Assembly: GCA_020881915.1 (NCBI GenBank)
Contig: JAJFPB010000005.1
Coordinates: forward strand, 4,092,001-4,156,000
Direction: 5' to 3'
Source of the DNA: Paramyrothecium sp. XJ0827
Lineage: Eukaryota > Ascomycota > Sordariomycetes > Hypocreales > Stachybotryaceae
DNA length: 64,000 nucleotides
Part shown: piece after piece, positions 46,501 through 58,299 of the stretch
Layout: each line of letters starts with the position of its first letter
Position numbering within the stretch: the first letter of the stretch is position 1
Made by a program: the position numbers and the translations under genes
Notes under the pieces: generated by a model
The model's input: only the letters and a program-made list of their open reading frames with translations
The model's database searches: none
Told to the model about the DNA's origin: nothing

Positions 46501-47527
46501 CGATAAATTACCCATGATTGTGCTCGAATCCAAGAGTCAGCGCGTAGGGAGATTGAGAAAGGCGGCATTGAGTACGGACCCCCTGGCTGGTGTATGATGT
46601 GCAGTCCCTGTGCGTGTCAGAGTACAGCAGTCGACTGTTTCAGCATTCACCGTCAGCACCAAGCGCCTGCAAACCATTTACCCCTGGTCCCAAGCGTTGT
46701 CCCCACCCCTGACATGCGACGTCAGCCCCCTCCCTCCTCCCAACTCATGCACCACGATGGTTGGTCCCTCATCTTTCAGTTGCTGGCACCGCACGTCGGG
46801 ACGCCGAGACTCTGCTGGTGTCGCATGCTTGTTTCTGTGCACCCCAAGCCCGTCGCACGACAAGCAAGGGGTTCCTGGGCTCATCGAGCCGCTGCCGCTG
46901 CCGCCGCCCCCAGGCCGTAGCGTCTGCTAAAACCTCCGTCCTCACTCAGATGCCCACGATACCCACTGTGGCTCAGCTCCTGTTCCGTTCTGTTCTGTTC
47001 CTACTTCCCTTTTTCCCCATGAACGGATCCAGTCCTCTTTTCATCCTTCCTTGTCCTGTCTAAGGCCCGTGTAATCTTGACTTCTTCGTTTCTTTCTTAT
47101 TTACTTTTGACCATTCTCCTCCGATTTTGAATATTGAAATCCTTCTGTCCTAGTTTAACGTCTTCTCAGTCTCGATTACACTGGGGCGCCGCGCACCACT
47201 CTCGGCCCTTCGGCAACGACACGCAAGTATTGAGCGGCGGGAACGGTTGACGACTTCGGATTACGACGCGTTCGTCACGAGCGCTGGTTCGGTGGGAAGT
47301 AATCAGTATCGGCTCGACGGCACTGGCTGGACTCGACAAAATCTACTTCTCTTTCGGCAATTGGCTTCCGGTCAATGGTCAAACAGACGTCATCACCTCG
47401 ATTGCTGCCATTGAAATAGAGTAGAGGCGGGAAGGTGGAAAAGCGGCTGGATGGTCCTGTGTCTAGAGACGGAGACGGGTCGGTTTCAAGCAGCTTCGCG
47501 CAGCTCACCCGCATATCCAGCAACAGC
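43524..47527. other. Intergenic, no gene recognised (4 kb)
   Basis: Contains the V-ATPase subunit promoter on the left and the protease promoter on the right, whose last 400 bp are C/T-rich. A block at about 45840-46020 is packed with AAGGTAAGG, AAGGTACC and AAGGCAAGG words. A GGGAA repeat lies near 46270-46292. Open frames of up to about 130 codons show no family match. Confidence 0.45.
45840..46020. repeat. Cluster of AAGGTACC/AAGGTAAGG words
   Basis: Many overlapping, imperfect copies of GGTAAGG, AAGGTACC and AAGGCAAGG, mostly on the plus strand. They are not a unit-length tandem repeat. Similar clusters occur at 4060-4175, 16410-16500, 26890-27035 and 39205-39300, always in spacers. Confidence 0.7.
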
Positions 47528-49014
47528 ATGAAGCCGACCAGTCTGATTTCGCTATTTTCAATTAGCACTTCCATTTCATCATTCGCCAGCGCCATCTCCC
47601 TGCACAAGCGTCAAGATGGTCCGCCCCGTGTTCTCGGCCTGGAATTACAGCGCAACAAGATCGCCGACCCGGTAGCCCATGACAAGGCGAGATTACAGAG
47701 ACGCAATGGTGCTATAGATGTCACTATTGATAATCTCGTACGTCCTTCAAGAACTCTGTTGTGTTACAAGACCACTGATCCAGGTGCTCCATGCACGTGC
47801 AGGACACGCTCTATTTCCTCAATGCTTCCGTAGGATCACCGCCACAGGCTGTACGACTGCATTTGGATACCGGCAGCAGTGACCTCTGGGTCAACACACC
47901 CAACTCGGCATTGTGCGCGATGGATAACAACCCGTGCTCAGCTGGCGGGGTGTATTCCGCCAACTCCTCCTCGACGTATCAGTATTTAGGTAGCTACTTC
48001 AACATCTCCTACATCGACGGTTCTGGTGCCTCCGGGGACTATGTTACTGATACGGTCCGGACCGCTGGGGCCGAGATTCCAAGCCTGCAATTCGGCATTG
48101 GCTACGAGAGCACCTCAGCTCAGGGCATCTTGGGAATCGGATACCCTCTTAACGAGGTTCAAGTGTCTCGTGCTGGACTTCGGCCGTATGACAATCTTCC
48201 AGCCAAACTAGCCGCAAATGGCATGATCACCTCAAATGCCTACAGCCTCTGGCTTAACAATATCGCGGCCGACACTGGAAGCCTTCTATTTGGTGGCGTT
48301 GACCGCGCACGTTACCAGGGGGAGCTGGTCAGCTTGCCTGTGCAGAAGATCAATGATGCATACAGCGAGTTCTTCGTGACTTTGACGAGGCTTCGACTAG
48401 GTTCAACAGTGGTTCAGGACGACATGGCACTTGCCGTGCTACTGGATACGGGGTCGACACTGACCTATCTCCCCGACGACATTGTGGAGACCATTTACAA
48501 TATGACCAATGCGGTGTTTGAGCCACAAGAAGGCGTTGCCTTTGTGCCATGCGCCTTGGGCGAACAGACTGCCAACATGACGTTCAGTTTCAGCGAGCCA
48601 GCCTCGATAGCGGTACCTCTAAACGAGCTGGTGATTAATCTCGTGGACGTTACTGGCCGTCAGCTGTCCTTCTCCAACGGCGTCCCGGCATGCCTATTTG
48701 GTATCGCGCCGGCCACGAACTCGGCCAGTGTCCTGGGCGATACCTTTTTAAGGAGTGCCTACGTTGTGTATGATTTGGAAAACCACGAGATTTCCATGGC
48801 GCAGACTGTCTTCAACGCCACAGCCTCCGACATTGTCGAAATCAGCAAAGGCAAAGACGGAGTACCTGCGGCTGTCGCCGTGTCTAGACCAGTCGCCGCT
48901 GCATCTGGTCTGCCGAATAGCGCAGTGAGCACTGCTAGATTGCCTACGACCCACTCCGTGGTCCTGGGTTGTCTTCTGATCACGTTCACGAGTTTGATGG
49001 GGTGGATTCTATAG
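47528..49014 (+). CDS. Secreted aspartic protease, yapsin/opsB type, probably GPI-anchored
   Basis: Pepsin-family (A1) endopeptidase of the cell surface. Two exons, 47528-47737 and 47803-49014, give 473 residues. The start ATG gives MKPTSLISLFSISTSISSF, a signal peptide; the open frame extends upstream but without secretory character. A propeptide with an LHKRQ dibasic site follows. Catalytic motifs are DTGSSDLW (Asp 92) and LDTGSTLTYLP (Asp 285), and FTFSE/SVLGDTFLRSAYVVYDL is the conserved C-terminal lobe. The loop after the first Asp has two Cys (LCAMDNNPCS), typical of yapsins. A Ser/Ala-rich tail and a terminal hydrophobic stretch (VVLGCLLITFTSLMGWIL) suggest a GPI anchor. The intron acceptor was chosen (at 47802) because it restores NLDTLYFLNASVG. 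It may process wall or secreted proteins. Confidence 0.93.
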
Positions 49015-50141
49015 ATTCGATGCCGAAGGTGACCTTGTCCTGGGACGGGGGCGTCCATGCAGGCCGTGTGGAATATCATCTTGGTGGTGGCAAAGGTTAA
49101 GGAGACCATTATCAGCGTGCATTTAAGACATATGCGTGGACATGGCATTGCGACGGCGTTTGTTTGAAGCATTTTGATTTATTCTTCAAGGATACATACA
49201 GTTAGGGCGCACCGCACGGTAGAGCGGAGGGGCATGACGGGGGGTGTATAAAGTGGCATTTTGCGGGTTCCATGGTTGAGTAGCATGCATCTGCATCTCT
49301 ATTAGAGATGCGAGGAGTGCTGAGCAGATAGACGTTGGGGTGGTTGTTTCAGAGTCCGAAGCACATAGGCAGCATTGGGTAGAAATGAAATCGCACATGA
49401 TGCACGCAGTGCTTAGAATGCAACCCAGACTGAAAGTGCAGTTCAGTGTTCACCATGCAAAGGGGCCCATAGTGCATTGTGACGTGGCATATTTTACCCA
49501 GTTGCAGCATCGTATCCTATGGAGGGCGGGCCGCCAGGTTTAGAGCCAACATACAGGAACACAGCTTGATAGGTAAGATTCGACTTTGCACACGAGGCAT
49601 CCAGACCTATAATCTTGAAGTATCCGGTAAATCATAGCATCCAAGGTTGCTTCGACCATACACCTCATGCCAAGCTGTCAAGTGTCACCTACCCTACATA
49701 CGGAGGGCTTGTCCAGCCATCCCGAAAGTCGGTTGACCATCAAGCTGTTGCGGGTTTAGCGGAGAGATTGTTTGAAAGACTAAAGGCCAGCTGCACTAGA
49801 CGTTGCTTATACTCTGCTGGATTTCCATTCCAGAATGGCTGGTGTGTCGTCTTACGATGGTTGTCCACGGATGATCCCTCTTTACAAGCATAACTCACCA
49901 CTATAAGACGTCGGCTCACTTGCTGTTTATTCATTGATACGTAGCGAGAAATCGCAAGACAACCGCCATGAAATTATGAATACGACGAGATCCTCAAGGG
50001 CCGGACAGCATGTGATGTCGTAAACAAATCCGGGTACATCAAAACGGGCATTCCGTCAAGAATGCGCTATTGTGAATCGCAACATTTTCCTTTTCTATTC
50101 AACGTATTTACTCTTACGAGAGCACACGGGGGGTTCCTCGC
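49015..50141. other. Convergent 3' spacer (1.1 kb)
   Basis: Lies between two converging genes. It contains only small frames with no similarity to known proteins and should carry both terminators. Confidence 0.5.
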
Positions 50142-51246
50142 TCATTCGATCCGCCCGAAGCTCCAGATGTTCAGACCAACCTTGACGCCCTCAGTGACGG
50201 GCAGTCCCGCGTGCCACGTCTCCTCGTAGCCGCGCCCGCTTGGCGCAAAGTTCTCCCAGTAGACGGCGTTGCCCGGCACGACGCGGAATGTGGTGCCCAG
50301 GACGCCCTCCTCTTGGTCGTCGTTGGTGGTCGTCGTTCCCTCGTGGCCCTCTGCCCCGGCCGCCTTGGCCTCCGGACACTCGACGAGGCGGCACCACGCC
50401 TCGGACCGGGCGGCCCGCGTGCTCATGAGGGGGAACTCTGTGCCGCCGCCGGCCAGGTCGGCGCTCGCGTCCGCCCAGGCCATGAAGCTGCTCACGCGGC
50501 CCCAGCCGCCCGAGTTGGCGCTCCAGTCGTAGTGGTGGCTGTAGTGGCCAGCGGGGCCCTCGTAGCGCTGCGTGCGCAGCCGCTCGAGCCAGACGTCGCG
50601 GCGCGGGCCCTGGAGGGCGAGGGCCCGGCGCTCGATGCACCGCACTGTCGGGGTGCGCGGGATGAGCGCCACCGACGAGTCGCGCACGGCGGTGTCGCGC
50701 TCCGCCGTGCGGGCGTCGTTGGTCACGGTGGACGGCTCGAAGAGCGGGTCACTGTTGGGAGGGGAAGAAGGGAAGAGGTTGGTGATCAGTCAATTCTCAC
50801 AATACGACCTCACGGAATTTTTGATAATCGCCCGTCCTGGGAAAGGGCAAGCATCTTTTCTCAAAGCCCGTCTCAGGGACAGCTCTATATCATACAACAA
50901 GAATCAAAGGAACAGAAAGGAAATGAATGGAAAGAAAAACAAAGAGAGAGAAAAAAACCCACCTGATATCCAACAGATGCTTCCTCTCACCCTCGCTGAG
51001 GAAGTTCTCCAGGTACACGACCAGCGGCTCCGTCCTCAGGACGCGGGCCGTGTACGCGTCCGGCGGGCACTCGAGCGCCGCGTCGCCCGGCAGCTCCAGC
51101 GCCAGCAGCGACTCGTTGAGCTGCGGGCGCGGCGACAGCCGGTGGCCCCCCCGCGGCTGCTGGTGCTGCTGCGGGAACAGGAACTCTCCGATGGGGTTGG
51201 AGAAGAAGACGAGCACGGCGACGGCGCCCACGATGTAGGAGAGCAT
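50142..51246 (-). CDS. Prolyl 4-hydroxylase-type 2-oxoglutarate/Fe(II) dioxygenase
   Basis: Hydroxylates a prolyl (or related) residue using 2-oxoglutarate, Fe(II) and oxygen. Two exons, 50963-51246 and 50142-50751, give 297 residues. MLSYIVGAVAVLVFFSNPIG at the start is a signal anchor, so the enzyme is probably ER-lumenal. LRTEPLVVYLENFLSEGERKHL opens the P4H alpha-subunit domain. The iron triad is visible: HYD (His about 168, Asp about 170) and WHAGLPV (His about 275). The Lys that holds 2-oxoglutarate is GVKVGLNIW (about 285). The coding sequence is extremely GC-rich compared with its neighbours, so long antisense frames also stay open. The 211-nt intron is longer than most in the window, with a pyrimidine-rich acceptor. 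Fungal homologues mostly lack known substrates. Confidence 0.9.
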
Positions 51247-51961
51247 TGTTCTTGACGCTAGCGGCCGCTGGTGCTGCGGGGGCCCAAGGGGTTGAACATG
51301 CGTGGGTGTTGTAAAAATAAATAAAAAGGGTCAAGTGAGTAGGTAGGTGAGTGGGTGAGTGAGATGGAGGTTGAGACGAGGTTCCAGAATCCGGGGTGGG
51401 TCCGAGGCGAACATCCGATGTGTGGGGACAGCACCTCCTTCGCCGGGGACTGAGACAAGCAGGCGTGATCCTTCACTCAAGCTAGGTCAAGGGTCACTCA
51501 CGACATGGCTCGACACAAGGGATTCGCTCAGCCTGCTCCCATCACATCACACATCTTTACAAGCGCCATCAAACCTCTCGCATTCGCTCCCCTCGCGTCG
51601 CACCGGCGTGATCACACGGTTCAGTCTTGAGGCGGACAACATGTCGCCGGAGCTACTCAAAGAACAGGCGACCGAGTTGAAATGACAAAATACTGAACAA
51701 GGTCCCTTGCGCCGAGAATTGGAGACTGTATTGAGTGGTAAAGTCCCTTAGATGCTCCCAAACCTCTAAAAAGCACGCACGATTGTATCAAGGGGGGTAT
51801 ATATCGTACACCAGGGCTCAAAGGCCCACCGTCCGTCTACATGCCGCCTGTTTTCCTGGTATCCCTAAAAGGTCCATGACTCCATACTCGCAGAGGCGAC
51901 TTGTATGCCTTTCCTAACCCCTCCACCTTTTTCCCAACTGCCCCCCTTCTGGTAAGATGCC
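51247..51961. other. Spacer, promoter of the hydroxylase
   Basis: Contains the hydroxylase promoter and the 3' flank of the Zn2Cys6 gene, both read leftwards. No coding frame is convincing. Confidence 0.45.
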
Positions 51962-54847
51962 CTATCTCAACATTCCATTATCATTAGTGTACATGTTGTT
52001 CCCGTGCAGGTTTCCCCACGGGTCGGGGAATTCTCCGCTGGTAAAGTCGACCTGGTCTGTCTGGCCGAAAAGCGTTTCCTCGGTAGCCTGCCATATGGGT
52101 GTCGGTATGCGACCCAGGAACGGCCTCAAATCTACCTTGTTTTCCTCCGCCGTGTTGCCGAGCCCGATGCCAGGCGAGGTGTGGCTGCTGCCTGAATGAG
52201 TCTCGGTGCCGGTATTCCTGTTCTGTGGAGAAGACGAAGCCGTCGAGTTGGTGCGATCAGGAATCGCCACTGTACCAGGACCTGACTGGTTGTACAGGTT
52301 CGTGTTGTTCATGGTCCATGATTCCAGCACGGACCTGCCTGTCCGCTGCTGCTCATATACCGCTGCCACCCCGCGCCGGGGATACACTCCAATCATCACG
52401 TTGTCTGACGCTGGATCTGGTGTAGGGCTCGGCGATACTCGCTTTCTTTTGTGAGCCGACTGAGACATGGGGGGAGGTGGTTGCATGTTTCGACCGAATA
52501 CGCCGACTATAGGTTGGAAGCAGTTAAGCTCCTGCAGGTTCGATTGCTGACAATCATCTTGCACCAGGTCGTTGAGCGCACCAGCCACACCATCACCGTC
52601 TTGTTGACCTTGCGCGTTCAGCCCGTTGCGTGCATCTGTGGGAATCGTCGGGTTACGGCCCATACTATGTATGAGCCCGGCATATGTGGTTGCCTTCGAG
52701 ATTGAAGACCGGGCAAGTAATGGGATGTTAGATTGTGCTTTTCCAAATAATTCGCGATACTTCATGAGCCTCGTAATCTTGAAGAGCGAAGTGAGCTCGT
52801 GGCGCTCGATATCCAGGCAGGTCTGCTGCAAGAAAGCGCGAGTAATCCTATGTGCTCGGCCAATGGCTTCCATGGCCTGAATAATCATCTCCACGTTGGC
52901 AATGTCGATGGGTGTCAGGGTGTCCCTATGGTATTTCGCTACGTATATGTAGACAGTAGTCGCGGTATAGAGAGAGAGGGCACTCATGGGACTCTTCTAG
53001 CAGCGCATGTCAGTTCAGCAACTTAGATGATGTATGGTCTGAACAAAGCCACTTACAAAAAATGCCTGGCTGTGCGAAGTGATCTTGATGATATTGGCCA
53101 CCTCCTCGGCAGCCGTCCTCAATCGGCTGACACTACCCTGCTTTATTGATTCCGGCAGATCATACTTGGTTGCCATCTCGATGGCTGCATGATGGAGGCA
53201 GATGATGGCGGCGTGCAAATTCAGGTTTGTGTGTACGGCAATAGGATCCCGGTTGTGCTGCGGTAGGCGGAACTTCTCGGGTAAGAACATGAAAAGGCTC
53301 GACAGCTGGTTGTCTATCTCGCGGTGCCGTATCCAGAACGGTCCATCCATGAGGTCTTCGGGGTGGTCGTTTTGCCTGGGCCGGTGTACGTGAGGCATAA
53401 TGATCTTGAACATGTGGCAGAAAACGATGGTACCAGCGAAGCCAGCGTAGGGCGCACCGGTAAGTACTTCGTCAATGAATGGAGTTTCCTCTTCCTGGTT
53501 CGACTTGAAAGCCTCCTCTGACGCAGGCAGCCTTATCATACACTACGAAACATAAAGTCAGTCAAATCTCCTCCGCCAGCAAGCCGCAGAGACTCACCTC
53601 GAACAGCTGGATAGTGCTGGGCCAGCCAGTTGCAACAGTAGCATGCGAATCACTTGCAAATGCGCCCCAGAAGACTCTTCTCCTCTCCTCCTTCTCGGCC
53701 CATGTAGCGGCGCGAGGCAGCATCGGTGGCATCTCGTCACCGTCATCAGCGTCAGTGCGGTGGAGGCCGAGCATATTGATGAGGCGCACTGCGCGTGCCA
53801 CACTCATGGAGGCTCTCGTGAAAAGCATGGCCTTTGATTCGAACGAAACGATCAGGACCCATGCCTGCGCGTGGGCCAGAGTAAGGAAGTTTTCTCCGCG
53901 TCCCTACGGTTGATCAGCATGTGAAGTGAAACGCGGTTATACTCGTGCCGCAATCTCGTACCTTCAGCTCATCAGCCTCGGCGTAGTGCCGCGCTCTCTT
54001 GTAGAAGACTTCGGCATATGACTGGTACTTGTCGTTCCTTTGTGAGGCAAGCGCCCAGATGGCGTACTGGAGGCACATGGGCGGCCTCCGCATAGGGTCA
54101 CTGTAAAAGGCCTGCAGGTACCGTCCCTGGTGCACAACCGGAAGCTGGTGGTATGCATTCTCAAAGAATAAAGTGTTTCTGTAATGGAGACGAATGAGCA
54201 ACAAGTTCACAGAGACCATGAGATACGGCCAATGAAATAGAGTGAGTTGAGCCTTACAGTTCTTCCATCAACTCAAAGGGCGGCAGATGCTCCGTGAGCC
54301 CGAGTGGCATCAGTTCGCCTCCGCCGAAATACTCATTGGTTTGAGCAGGGATCGAGCCCGTGAAGAAGGATTCATCCGGAGAGGTGCGAGGCTGCTGCGC
54401 TGCGGTGCCATCGTCGTTGCTGTTGTCTACTAGTGCATCGGTGTCCGAGAAGCTGAAAGGCCGGTAGTTGGCGGCATCTTCGGAGATGGTAGTCACGTCC
54501 TCCACGGGATTGCCACTGGTCCGGTTGGACTCCTTGAGGTAGACCTCAACCTGAGCTGTACCGTGACTTTCAGTTAGTCACTGAGGGTTCATAATGAGCA
54601 GCAGACGTGAGGGAACAATACCCAGTCGAGCCTCGAGCTCCTTGACATTCCTCCGCTTGAAGGCCGGCTTCCGCCGTGACTCAGGATAGACGCAGTCGGC
54701 ATTCACCTTGAGGCATCGGGCACATGCCGGACGGGTGCGGTCGCACTTGAGCTTCCGGGCGCGGCACGAGACGCAGGCCAAGGGCTCGGTGGTGGAGGCG
54801 GCAGCGGGCGCCGCGGCATCGCTTTTCGGCTGGCCGTCCTCAGACAT
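51962..54847 (-). CDS. Zn2Cys6 fungal transcription factor
   Basis: Nuclear DNA-binding regulator. Six exons, 54622-54847, 54258-54555, 53962-54178, 53598-53903, 53057-53542 and 51962-52996, give 855 residues, all junctions in phase. The binuclear cluster is at residues 25-52, with Cys at 25, 28, 35, 42, 45 and 52 (ACVSCRARKLKC). It is followed by the linker RRKPAFKRRNVKELEARLAQ and a dimerisation coil. The fungal_trans middle homology domain spans about 180-500, with NAYHQLPVVHQGRYLQAFYS, RAVRLINMLGLHR and a WAEKEERRRVFWGAFASDS segment, which is diagnostic. The C-terminal 300 residues are Gln/Asn/Ser/Pro-rich and probably transactivating, ending in an acidic/aromatic tail. Intron 2 is about 80 nt. 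Target genes cannot be read from the sequence; its closest neighbours are the hydroxylase and the protease. Confidence 0.93.
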
Positions 54848-54928
54848 GACATGAGCTGCGACAGCCGGCGCGCCGCATCGGGGGTCGGCCTTTCGGGGCG
54901 GTTAACGGTCCCGGAGGAGCTCTGGCTA

Positions 54929-54980
54929 AGGAGGCAAGGCAAGTCAAGGCACTCGGAAGGCAAGGCAAGGCAAGGCAGGT
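54929..54980. repeat. AAGGC pentamer repeat
   Basis: Degenerate then perfect tandem copies of AAGGC, ending in AAGGCAGGTA, lying about 80 bp upstream of the Zn2Cys6 start codon. The same unit recurs at 58252-58299 and, inverted, at 26661-26688. Confidence 0.8.
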
Positions 54981-57900
54981 ATCTATCAACGGGGTGGTGG
55001 GGCTGCGCGGAGCTGATGCGAGCACTGCTGACGGGTGTTTTGGCGGCGGCCTCAGCACAGTCGGTAAGGGAGTCAGTCGGTTGAGCGATCGCCAGGCCGA
55101 TGTCTCTGTCACTGTCGATTTCGCGGGCGACACACACACGGTGCTGTAACGACTTCTGAGCACCTCATGCAGTTCCAAGGCTGCGGCGTACGTCACTCCT
55201 CATCAGCCTTGCAAAAAGGGACTGGGCAAGGTTTTGTGGCCTAATTGTAAGCAAAGGCAAGGTAAGGCCGTCACTCCAGGCAATTGCACTTGCACTTGCC
55301 CTTGCTGGGCTACCAATGAGGTACCTCGGGTTGTCGTTGAACCTCCAGCGCCGGCAGGAGTCACCGCCGCGGTCACGTTTTCACCCACATGTGGGGGAGG
55401 GAAAAGCTACAGGCCTCTCCGCCCGGACAACTTTGGATGCCGAGCTCCGAGCACTCCAATGCCCGAGATCGAGATGCGCCGCACAACGGCCAACCGCTGC
55501 GAACCCTAATCTGAGCTAACATCGCTGGTTCTGCGCCTTCATCGTAGGGGACGCGGGTCACCTGATGCACGTAATGGAGAGAGGCAAGGCCAAGGAGAAG
55601 GGGCGACAAGTACAGAAGGAGAGAAGAAGAAAGAGAAAAAAAGGGCATCACATGGCCACGCGCATCTCATGATTGGCCTGCCGAAGAGACAAACATCGAG
55701 CACTCTGCCAACGTCGATCTCGCATATAACGCCACAACGACGAACCCACGCGCCCCCTTTTCCCCAGCCCTCCGCAACGTCACGTCAACTCAACTCCTGC
55801 CTTGTGTGTCGTTAGTCCCAAACCAACTCCTGACCGAAAGGTAAGAAGCCACTTGCCCAGACCACCCTTGACCATGGGCAGATCATGCTTGGTAGCTTCA
55901 CACCACGATCAAATATCGAGATCTGGCCGTGAGATTAACAATCCGACATCAAGAATGCGACCTTTCATGATGCACAATGCCACCAGCAAGTCTCGCCGGT
56001 TTAGATCGGCGCGGCTTCCTCTGGCGACTCGGGTTGCGCTGCTCCTCACAGCCCATCACTGCCCCATCAGTCCAAGTGCTACAGCAATGGTTGGGATCAG
56101 TGACATCAACTCCTTGCACACGATTCAATTCGATTCAGACACCCTTTCCTAGGGGCCGGCACGTGGGTGTCCTGCTCTGTGAAAACGGTATTTTCCGTAG
56201 GTTGTTCCCCCAGAACGACGGCGATGTCCCTGTAAAATGTACAACCAGGACAAGTCGCGCCACTACGACGCAACATCTACATCTGTGGTGTTCTACTAGT
56301 AGAGTACCAGCTGTTATGCAACTGTGATCGACCATCGTATTTCTAGCAGCATATAACCTGGGCACATGCCGTGACCACGTCGTGATCACCCACGGGTTGA
56401 CTTACTCAGACATTTAATCATTTCGAGAGCCTGCGGCCACGCGTAGTATTCCAGGATCTGCACTGCTGAGTGTGTTTGCTCCTGGAATGGCATAGCATCT
56501 TTATGGATGGGGCGCCGCAGCTAGCCCTGCCCCTTCAAATTTCCGTCACACCTACCGGAGAGGACCAGTATGGTTGCAGGAGTCTTGTGTCCTGTCTTCT
56601 TCAAGACGACATTACTGTTGCCCGGAGCTGGTTGATGCCAGATTCACCAAATCTAGTTGCTAAGAAATGTGCGTCTGCCACATAAACGGCAATCTACACA
56701 ACAGACAAGAGAAGGAAACAGTTATAAAACTGGGCGCTCCTGTAGCGTTCGAGGGCATATCAATCTGCCCCCCGTCCTCCAATGAGCTTGCACGAGTGAC
56801 GGCATCAACCCAGGAGGGGGCTAACATTTCTCACAATCCCAAGTCAACAGCAAATCCACAATACCAAATTGTTGAAATTGGGTGGACCTGCTTGTTCCCG
56901 AGTAATGCCCGAGCAGCGGTCTCACTGGTATTCAGCTTGTAGGGCGCGAGATCCAAAGATCGTGAGGCCCACCGAGGCGAGGCCCGGCCGCTGGAGTCGC
57001 TGAAGGAAATGTGGATGAGGAGAGGAAGCTTAACCCGTTTTTGGGGATGCCCCTAAAAAGACGAGCTGTGCTGAACAGTCTTGAGATGAGAGAGCACGGC
57101 CGAGTGAATGCTCGGGAGTTTTCGTCCGGCTTGGTCTGGCCTGGACGCACGCCGGACTGCTCACGCGACGACGGAGGCCACTCTAGCGTGGTGCCGCCGC
57201 CGGCCGCCCTGACTTTGTGCCCATCGTCTCTTACCCACTTCGAAGCTCCCGTCCTGTCTCTTTAGTCCCGTCTGTCCGGATGTCGCTATCTGTGCAGCTA
57301 AAGGGGGGTGTTGGTGTGAAGCTCTCCCCGGGAGGGCCAGGTAGTGGAGCTATTCCAGAAGGACGGCGGCCCCCTCCCTCTTCCTTCAAGCTCAGTAGTC
57401 GGATGTCCGTGCAAAGTCTGGCTTTCCCTCGAGCGGCTGGCGGCGGGGAGGGCTTCGACTGGCGTCAAGCTTTTATTAGGCGGCCTGAACGGCGGGAAGA
57501 GGTGAAACAGAAAACGGTGGGCACTTGGCTAACCATGGCGAGGGGATGTAGATAGCTCCGGCACGGGTAGCAATGGCACAAGTGCTGGAAGATCCACGTG
57601 TGGGTGATTTAGAGGCCCGTCTTTGGCACGCTCAGTTGCGGCTTGCACCAACTAACGGGGACCCCTTTTGTGACCCCCCTTGAACTGAATTTGTCAAGAA
57701 TGGAATTCGTCCCGCTTTCTGGAAGGGCCGCGGTCCACTCACCTTATGGTCTGCTCTCTGAGCTCTAATTATCTCGAGGGCCGATCTAAGCAAAAGAAGG
57801 ACCCCAAAAGAATACCCCTTTTTCTCCATCTCTGCAGGGCTAGGGGAGCGTCAGAAATGACATAGCATGTCGGGATCGCAAGCCCGAACCCTGAGAGGCA

Positions 57901-58251
57901 GCCCGGGCTTGGCCGCGTGTGGATCCCCGGGGGTCCGGCCGGCAGACCAGGGGAAGGGGGGGGGGGGGCGCTGCAGCCTGACCGAGATCTTTGTGAGCAG
58001 AGTGAGGTCAGGGGGGCGCGGGGGGAAGGGCCCTGATGAAATCATCGAACAGGGACGGAACAAAGGTCCTTCCTCTGGGGAGAGGGCGTGTTACACGTGC
58101 GACGGGACAAAGGGGTTGAGACGGCTTGGGGCGGCGGCTGGTGCTGCATAACCCCATGTCAGGTCTATGGCCGAGGCTACGCAGTCACGTCCGTCGGATG
58201 CTGGTCACCGCTGTGGAATTAATCAGCGCAGCCGCTGCCCGCAGGGCCAGG

Positions 58252-58299
58252 GAAGGGCAATGCAAGGAAAGGCAAGGCAAGGCAAGGCAAAGCAAGGCT
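58252..58299. repeat. AAGGC pentamer repeat
   Basis: Tandem, partly degenerate copies of the same five-base unit inside the gene-poor region. Confidence 0.8.

Noticed and set aside
50211..50966. 251-codon frame on the plus strand antisense to the hydroxylase
   Set aside because: Explained by the GC-rich codon bias of the real gene on the other strand, which has an intact catalytic triad.
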